From: Amyloporia xantha | Lineage: Eukaryota; Basidiomycota; Agaricomycetes; Polyporales; Adustoporiaceae | Direction of reading: 5' to 3' | Length of the DNA: 64,000 bases | Assembly: GCA_036971615.1 (NCBI GenBank) | Contig: JAYKKR010000012.1 | Location: 62,001 to 126,000, forward strand | Part shown: piece by piece, positions 57,257 to 64,000 of the stretch | Numbering within the stretch: position 1 is the first letter of the stretch | How the letters are laid out: each line of letters begins with the position of its first letter | Notes under the pieces: generated by a model | Databases searched by the model: none | What the model saw: only the letters and a program-made list of their open reading frames with translations | What the model was told of the DNA's origin: nothing | Position numbers and translations under genes: made by a program

Positions 57257-58632
57257 GGCGACTGCGACGAGGCCCGAGGGACAGGTGCTGAGATCGATCT
57301 GATCTATCTCCGCATAGCGCGGCTGGCCGGCCGTCGCACAAAATTACGTCGGTGATGGCGAGAAGGAAGAGCTGTCAAAGGCGATCCCGAAGGTACGCAC
57401 GACAGGGAAGTAGAGAGGATCGTCGCGAACACTGTGAAGGGTTGTGAAGTGCCGCCCGTTTCGAACCGTGCGAACGTAGAAGCCTGTCACCCGCCGCCAT
57501 CACAGCCCGCCGAATGCCCTGTTCAGGACGACAATATGTCGCGAGGCTGCCTTCAGTGCGCGCACATTGTTTTCTTTTTGCGGCAGTCTTCTCACTGTGA
57601 GATTTCTGGGTCTTCTCCTTCGTATGTCCCTCGTGCTCTTGGCAAGTGTGAATTTCACGAAGCATTGTTCATTATGGTAATGTTTCCATGTGCATATTTC
57701 AGCGAGCATATGGTTGTGACAATGTGGAGGGCTTGTGCACTTCCAAGGCATACCGTTTTACTCAATATGAAAGCACACCACTCCGAGCTGCCCGACATCG
57801 TTGTTCAGAACGTGTCTTTGAGGCCACGTGGAGTTTAATCAATATTTAGTATAGTAATCTTTCTGACCATGGACAGCTTGCAGCACCCAAGTGTACACGC
57901 TGCGTACACCTCATGTGTCGGTGTCCATGCGCTCAGCTTTCGCCGGTTAGTGTTCGATGTCAATACAATTACTGTAAACTTGCTGTCGCTGACGATTGAA
58001 CCCCTTTGTAAGCGCATGGACGAACTGCGAATCCTCAACATGCATTTTTCTTGGTTCTTGGTCTTCAACACGTGTGCCTCCTTTTGACGGCTGGTCACGG
58101 AATTTACGAGTACCGGTGATGAGCCAAGAAACAGCTGTCTGGGCAGTCGACATCGTACTTTGCGACACAAGTGACTTATTCGGCCCGCATTCTCGCTGGG
58201 TGCCCCTGCAAGCTGATTGATCCTGTTTTGCCTCCCTTGTCGTTTCTGAGCACCCTCTCCCCCATCCGCCTTTCTCAATCAACACTGGGAGTACTCCGGT
58301 TCAAGAGGTCCAGTAGGAAGTATATGTAAGTTTAAATTTGCTATATAGCTTAACAGATGCCGACACTACTACAGGACAATATGCCTAAGTTATTTCATCT
58401 TCATGAGGATGATTCCTCAGTATCTCCGAGCCATTATCTCAGCGAAGTACAATTGTTTGGTTGTTGGTTATATAGGTACGCTAACAGTGGCCCCCTTGCA
58501 GACGCAGAGTTCATACATAAGTCAAACTGATGACCGGACACATCCCGTTATCAGTGGACTTGGATGGGATGACCGGCGGCTTGATACTGCGGCAAGTGGT
58601 GTCCATAGCTCACAGCGATCTATACTTACACA
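57257..58632. other. Upstream of the MULE transposase; possible extra 5' exons
   Basis: Frames such as 57434-57676 and 57703-57840 (RAYGCDNVEGLCTSKAYRF) and a Cys-rich stretch near 57895 (CTRCVHLMCRCPC) may be coding. I could not link them with introns of normal length (the gap between the first two is 26 bp). The element's terminal inverted repeat should lie here but was not found. Confidence 0.35.
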
Positions 58633-61600
58633 TTGCTACAGTGTAATTTTAAAGCCTTGTATTGTTCCGATGAACAGCGTCACCAAATTGAGACCATACA
58701 TGCTGAAGGTCGCCACTGTGCGCGGGTGTTTTCTGTATCGCTGGCGAGTCAAGAGTCCGCGCATCAATTCTTATGTGACCACGGTCTTGATGAGGAGTCC
58801 TTGACAATGCTTGAAAGCCGGTGGAGCCGTGCGACGAGGCGCAGCTGGTCTCGCAAGGACGGAACATGTATAGAGCGGATTGTATACCAATGGTATTTGT
58901 AATCACAACTTTATTACGGCAAGTAGATGATTTTCATCCCATTTACAAAAGTGTGTGTGGCTACAATACTGTGGCACGAGAACATGGTAAAAAAAAGAAT
59001 ATTGGTGATAGCCCGCAAAAAGCAGTGACCAAGCCATGGAACCGCCATGCTCCATACGATTTCACGGCTTGTCTTGCCCACATCGACATAACATATGTAC
59101 AAGTCGGACGTACTAAACGGCAGATTCACATCCTCGGTTATCTCGAACATAATGAAGCATGTTGTGCTTCGTTGCTCGCCCGTTTTCCCGCTGTTCCGCT
59201 TCACCCTCACGTCTATGAGGTGGCAATAAGACAGCTGCAACAGGGTGCAAGGTACTGATCTTCTCAGTCCGGGCTTGTAGACTCGGATCACTGTTAATAT
59301 GGATGTCGTCTAGTGTTAGCCAGATTCGTGACAGGAACATGCAGATTCTGAAGAACTGTGCTTATCGTGATCAAACATCATCTCGTGCTTCTCTAAACCA
59401 TCGTTATGAGATCCTTCCAGGTGACTTCAGCTGCCTATACCGTCTACACTACCGCCGCACATATGGCGTAGATGTATCCATTCCTGCGGAGCAAAACATC
59501 GATAATTGGTTAAATCCGAAAAGCCCACACTTCAAGCAGGACATCTTCAAGTGTATATTCCACTATATGGCCCGTTCCGAAAAGGACGAAAGGCTTCAGG
59601 TCTGTATCGCGACAATGGAGATGCGTGAAGCGTCTTGGAAATACTGTCACAAAAAACAACTGGTGCTCGATGGCACATTTGGTCTCTGTACTTCTCGTCT
59701 ACTGCTGTGGATTGCAATGGGAGTTGACAAGAACAACTGCGGGATACCCATCGCGTTATTTCTCTTTTCAGCGCCGACAGGCAACATGGCCACTCATGCA
59801 GGATATGACACATGCATTTTGACAGAGCTACTTGGAACATGGAAGAAATGGCTTGGGACCTCAAACGGCGGCGAGCCGTTTGAGCCATATGTCGCTATGA
59901 CAGATACTGATACTAAGGAGCGTGGCGCATTGGTTACCGTGTGGAAAGACATCATCCTGTTATTGTGCAAATTCCATGTCCACCAGTGCTGGACAAACAA
60001 GCGCAATTCACTCTTTGGTAGCATCAAGACGCTATCATTCTGGAAAGCGTTCGCGGAGAAACAAATTCGGACTGTGGAAGAATCGTGAGTCGAGTGTACT
60101 ACAGTCCAACTTGGATATTGACTAAAAGACGTATCAATAGGCTGCTTCAGACTCTGCACCATGACGACGCAGTCACGATTTTGAACAAGGTGGAAGCAGA
60201 GTTCCTCGCCATTGACCCTGGTGATATGGACGGTCAGAAAATCAGTGCAGCCGGGATCCAATTCATCAATTATATTCGGGCAACATGGATGCCACCCGAC
60301 CTGTGGAAAAGTTGGTCACGGAGGGGTCGCGAGGATGCCGCTGCCAAGATGCAGATCAGTGTCGAATTGGTCCTACCAACAACTAACCATTTGGAGGCTT
60401 TCAATGGCAGCCTGAAGAGGAAGCACATATCTCAATGGCAACATTCCGGGCACCGTCTGCGGTTTGATATTCTGATTTATCACCTTGTGGTCAGCATTCT
60501 TCCCCGAGTTTATGCTCGTCAACGCATGCTTGCACAGTATGGTGAATGGAAAGTGGAGCGGTTCCGAGCTGCTGCGGGAGGGATGGATCTTCGGCCGCAA
60601 ACAAATTTCGGCACGGTGAGTCCGACAAAAGCGTCGCAGCCAGGCTTTGTACCTCGAGCATGGTATGAAGAGGATTCACGACGTGACGCAGATGCGAAAG
60701 CACTATACACCTTGGGCCATCTGCAGCCACTTCCTTCTAGGAGGGCATTCGAAATCTGGGCTTCATGTGTTTCCTCAGCTTACGCCTCTACAGTCGCTCA
60801 TGCTCCCACCACAGTGTACTGGTTATCTGCTCACCCATCTGGTTTGGCGACCTGCTCATGCCTGGATTGGCTCACTCGTGGCAGGGCGTGCAAACATCTG
60901 CGCGCGTTGCGCCTGATGATCGAGAGTTGGGTAGAAACCAAACAGCTTGCAGTCGCCTTTGTCTTCCCAACTTCGCCTAAAGAAGCCACGGACATAGAGC
61001 AGGAGAACCGCCAATGGTACGGATCTCACTATGACCACTCAATTACATCTCCGTGTACCCATCATGAAGCCACAACCGCGCGGTGCGATCAGCTTCCCCC
61101 AAATATGCAGACCGGAAATGGCATGAATATTTCGGTGTCTCAGTCTGATGACTCACGTCCGATCATCACAGCGATGGAACTCCCACCTTGCAATCTGAGC
61201 GATGATGTCAGTTCCCTCGTGCATGAGTTGGAATTACAGGATCTGGCCGAAGGCTCTGAGTCTGCCGACTGTCAAACGGTCGGGCTCAACTCAGAGCCGT
61301 ATAGAGACCCCACCTTGACTGGGAATGTTCCGAGCCAGAATGATAATCATCTTCCAAGCCATGCTGCTGTTCCACAGGGCTCCGGCAATCAGGTATGCTC
61401 TGGTTTTCTGCATGTACCATGATCTCATTGCCCTGTGTTCGCCCTCGCAGATGGGCGAGAAGCACCCTACAGCTGGCTATACCTCCAAGGAATCTAATGA
61501 GCGGGCGATTCGTACACAAATCCAAGACAAGATTGAACACACGGTTGCCGGAATCCTTCCCACATTGTATGGCATTGAGAGCACACTGAAAGGCACTAAT

Positions 61601-61865
61601 TTCAAGTTGGATAGCTCCAAAAACATCGATGAATTTCGCCACCTCTTAGTGAAGCTGCAAGACCTTTTCGATCTGTCGGACTCCACATCTGGACCTTCAG
61701 ATATTCCTGGTATGTCATATCTTGCCATATTGTATAGTAGTATTGAATACAGAATGACACTCTGAACACCCAGTGCACGCAATAAGCTCTCTTAGTATGC
61801 CGTTACCAGTGTCTGGGAGCCCATTCAGTCATTATAGCCTACTCTATAGGGAGAGATATGGGTGA
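58633..61865 (+). CDS. MULE (Mutator-like) transposase with SWIM zinc finger, multi-exon
   Basis: Cut-and-paste transposase of a DNA element. Firm exons: to 59251, 59314-60084, 60141-61392, 61451-61709, 61774-61865; introns (56-64 bp) are canonical and keep frame. The N-terminal part has ARVFSVSLASQESAHQF and a DNA-binding-like region (LAHIDITYVQV, HILGYLEHNEACCAS, VAIRQLQQGA). The MULE core has the first Asp in LVLDGTFG, CIATMEMREASWKY before it, the second in AMTDTDTKERGAL, CKFHVHQCWT and the Glu in NHLEAFNGSLKRKH. A SWIM finger follows: CSCLDWLTRGRACKHL. The C-terminus is a helical tail ending at TGA 61863, just before the satellite. The first exon (58633-58892) and its join to the next are unresolved. 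The core is otherwise unbroken, so it may be active. Confidence 0.85.
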
Positions 61866-61933
61866 AATTTTTATTACTTAGTAAGGAGAGCGGACGTCGG
61901 CCGACGCCATCGCTATAGCCTGCAGTGCAGGGT
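61866..61933. other. Spacer between transposase stop and satellite
   Basis: Contains GGACGTCGGCCGACGCC, a near-palindrome sharing the CGGCCGA word of the satellite, so it may be a degenerate first unit. Confidence 0.4.
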
Positions 61934-63055
61934 CGGCCGAGAGGGTATAATATAGCCTGTAGATACGGCGCGGCCGAGTGCGCCATATTTCCGTAGTATA
62001 TTCTCGCCTTCAAGTAGTGTCGGCCGAGGGCTATAATATAGCCTTTAGATACGGCGCGGCCCGAGTGCGCCATATTTCCGTAGTATATTCTCGCCTTCAA
62101 GTAGTGTCGGCCGAGGGCTATAATATAGCCTTTAGATACGGCGCGGCCGAGTGCGCCATATTTCCGCGGTATATTCTCGCCTTCAAGTAGTGTCGGCCGA
62201 GAGGGTATAATATAGCCTTTAGATACGGCGCGGCCGAGTGCGCCATATTTCCGTAGTATATTCTCGCCTTCAAGTAGTGTCGGCCGAGGGCTATAATATA
62301 GCCTTTAGATACGGCGCGGCCGAGTGCGCCATATTTCCGTAGTATATTCTCGCCTTCAAGTAGTGTCGGCCGAGGGCTATAATATAGCCTTTAGATACGG
62401 CGCGGCCGAGTGCGCCATATTTCCGTAGTATATTCTCGCCTTCAAGTAGTGTCGGCCGAGGGCTACAATATAGCCTTTAGATACGGCGCGGCCGAGTGCG
62501 CCATATTTCCGCGGTATATTCTCGCCTTCAAGTAGTGTCGGCCGAGAGGGTATAATATAGCCTTTAGATACGGCGCGGCCGAGTGCGCCATATTTCTGCG
62601 GTATATTCTCGCCTTCAAGTAGTGTCGGCCGAGGGCTATAATATAGCCTGTAGATACGGCGCGGCCGAGTGCGCCATATTTCCGTAGTATATTCTCGCCT
62701 TCAAGTAGTGTCGGCCGAGGGCTATAATATAGCCTGTAGATACGGCGCGGCCGAGTGCGCCATATTTCCGTAGTATATTCTCGCCTTCAAGTAGTGTCGG
62801 CCGAGGGCTATAATATAGCCTGTAGATACGGCGCGGCCGAGTGCGCCATATTTCCGTAGTATATTCTCGCCTTCAAGTAGTGTCGGCCGAGGGCTACAAT
62901 ATAGCCTTTAGATACGGCGCGGCCGAGTGCGCCATATTTCCGCGGTATATTCTCGCCTGCAAGTAGTGTCGGCCGAGAGCTATAATATAGCCTGTAGACA
63001 CGGCGCGGCCGAGTGCGCCATATTATCGTGGTATATTCTCGCCTTGAAGTAGTAT
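61934..63055. repeat. Satellite array, about thirteen 86-bp units
   Basis: Each unit runs CGGCCGAG(GG)CTATAATATAGCC through TACGGCGCGGCCGAGTGCGCC and ends CGCCTTCAAGTAGTGT. Units differ at few sites: AGAGGGTATAA versus AGGGCTATAA, TTTAGAT versus TGTAGAT, CCGTAG versus CCGCGG. GCTATAATATAGC is a palindrome in every unit. The last unit is more diverged. Open frames through the array are by-products. Confidence 0.95.
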
Positions 63056-63261
63056 ATTCCGCCCTATTGTTTCCTTTTCTACGCTTTAATTATATGCATT
63101 TCAATAAATCTCATGCTGTATGTATAATAATAATAATGCCTCGCCATCCATTAGGCTTTGCAATCTGTCATTCATCACGACGTTTCGTGTGTGGTCAGGT
63201 CAGTGGTGTGACTACAATTCAAAGTGCAAGGACTGATTGGCCATTTCCGACGGCTCCATAC

Positions 63262-63588
63262 ACCCCACCCAAGACACGCGCAGAGACAGGGCCATCTTAC
63301 ATGTGTCCTTCAAAGGATCCAGCTGTGTGGACCCTTTGTGGGACACAGATCCAATGGCCATCTCCAGCGGCAGCATCGCGCTATATTCTACCGCTATACA
63401 TATTTCATGTACGCTAAGGTCATTTGAACTGGATCTACCCACCTACCAGCATCTAATACATATTCTCGCCCAACCCAAGACACGCGCAGAGACTGGGCCA
63501 TCTGATATGTGTCCTTCAAAGGATCCAGCTGTCTGGACCCTCTGTGGGACACAGATCCAATGGCCATCTCCAGCGGCAGCATGCGCTA
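63262..63588. repeat. Direct repeat of about 120 bp, two copies
   Basis: 63262-63382 and 63469-63588 share CCAAGACACGCGCAGAGAC and AAGGATCCAGCTGTGTGGAC-like text at over 90% identity, offset about 207 bp. No inverted ends were seen. Confidence 0.85.
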
Positions 63589-63688
63589 TGGAACCATGGC
63601 GCCACCATGTCCAGACGCGCTATGCAACCATGCGCCACGTACCTTGCCTGCCACATTGTGAGGCGTATGGCACGCAGGTGTTATGATG

Positions 63689-64000
63689 TGCTGGCGCTGT
63701 TGGACGGGGCCATTTCATCCTTGCTACCCTGGGTCACCCAGAGGAATCGAATCACCGTCCACGTTTTGAGAGTACCCCTGATGCTGATGGACAAATCAGC
63801 TGCATCCGGAGTACTCATGGCGCGGAGGGCAACTCGATTCCACTGGTGAACGTAGAGAGCAAGGAGTTAATGGCTTTATCCAACAGCGCTTTGCATGAAT
63901 CCCGCATCCATGCAGACCATAACTTTGAAACTCACGTTAGAGAGTCCGACTCCAGACAGGAAGACTTGCCGGCGGCGACGGGCGCCAGCAGGTGTTATGA
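63689..64000 (+). other. Open frame at the right edge, possibly coding
   Basis: About 104 codons without a stop from 63689 to the edge (HFILATLGHPEESN; ESTPDADGQISC; VNVESKELMALSNSALHES). Composition looks protein-like, polar and acidic, but no start or motif is visible. It could be an exon of a gene continuing to the right, or a displaced 3' exon of the MULE beyond the satellite. Confidence 0.3.

Larger units (their letters stand above)
63056..64000. other. Right flank, mostly unassigned
   Basis: Begins AT-rich (TAATAATAATAAT near 63125). Apart from the direct repeat and the open frame listed separately, nothing is supported. Confidence 0.4.

Noticed and set aside
57835..58285. Minus-strand 147-aa gene opposite the MULE 5' region
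   Set aside because: No motif, basic low-complexity N-terminus; the plus strand carries the transposase-family signal nearby.
61834..63060. CRISPR-like array
   Set aside because: Units are contiguous 86-bp satellites without unique spacers, in a eukaryotic genome.
63686..64000. Certain continuation of the MULE transposase past the satellite
   Set aside because: The transposase has a stop at 61863 and no splice link could be shown; kept only as an open frame of unknown origin.

Overview
The window looks like nuclear DNA of a mushroom-forming basidiomycete (Agaricomycetes). The basis is many short (about 42-64 bp) GT-AG introns with CTRAY-like branch sites, NACHT-WD40 NLR genes with near-identical WD repeats, a TET/JBP-type dioxygenase of the fungal expansion class, and Ty3/gypsy, Ty1/copia and MULE elements. 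Genus and chromosome cannot be named. The region is accessory, repeat-rich DNA, possibly a resistance-gene-like cluster.

Layout. 1-4545: a degenerate Ty3/gypsy gag-pol on the minus strand, running off the left edge. 5022-6874: two small unrecognised genes, tail to tail. 7596-12003: a TET/JBP dioxygenase reading frame runs into a NACHT-WD40 gene; splice sites and phases allow one fused protein (TET domain, NLR linker, NACHT, five WD repeats). 12692-18476: a very young Ty1/copia element with identical 304-bp LTRs and a 5-bp target duplication. 18482-34077: mostly non-coding, made of diverged repeat units and gene remnants. 34078-39347: a second NLR with a different N-terminus, three NACHT frameshifts and 14 WD repeats. 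39348-57256: a second copy of the DNA downstream of the first NLR, carrying four insertions absent from copy 1. About 58633-61865: a MULE transposase gene with a SWIM zinc finger. 61934-63055: an 86-bp satellite. 63056-64000: a short direct repeat and an open frame at the edge.

The main structure is a tandem duplication of about 14.8 kb (about 8767-29310 and 34950-57256, insertions and extra WD repeats removed). Its left breakpoint lies in intron 1 of the NLR. The same NLR body is therefore joined to two different 5' ends: a TET/JBP dioxygenase in copy 1 and a Ser/Pro-rich region plus helical segment in copy 2. Copy 1 has intact NACHT and WD frames. Copy 2 has a broken NACHT but a longer, intact WD array. 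Later insertions (copia in copy 1; two MITE-like elements, a 3.4-kb foldback and a 1.6-kb TIR element in copy 2) have exact empty sites in the partner copy, so their ends and target duplications can be read directly.

The candidate new system is the TET/JBP-NACHT-WD40 fusion: a DNA-base dioxygenase as the N-terminal domain of a fungal NLR. It is inferred from DNA only. No tRNA, rRNA or CRISPR was recognised.
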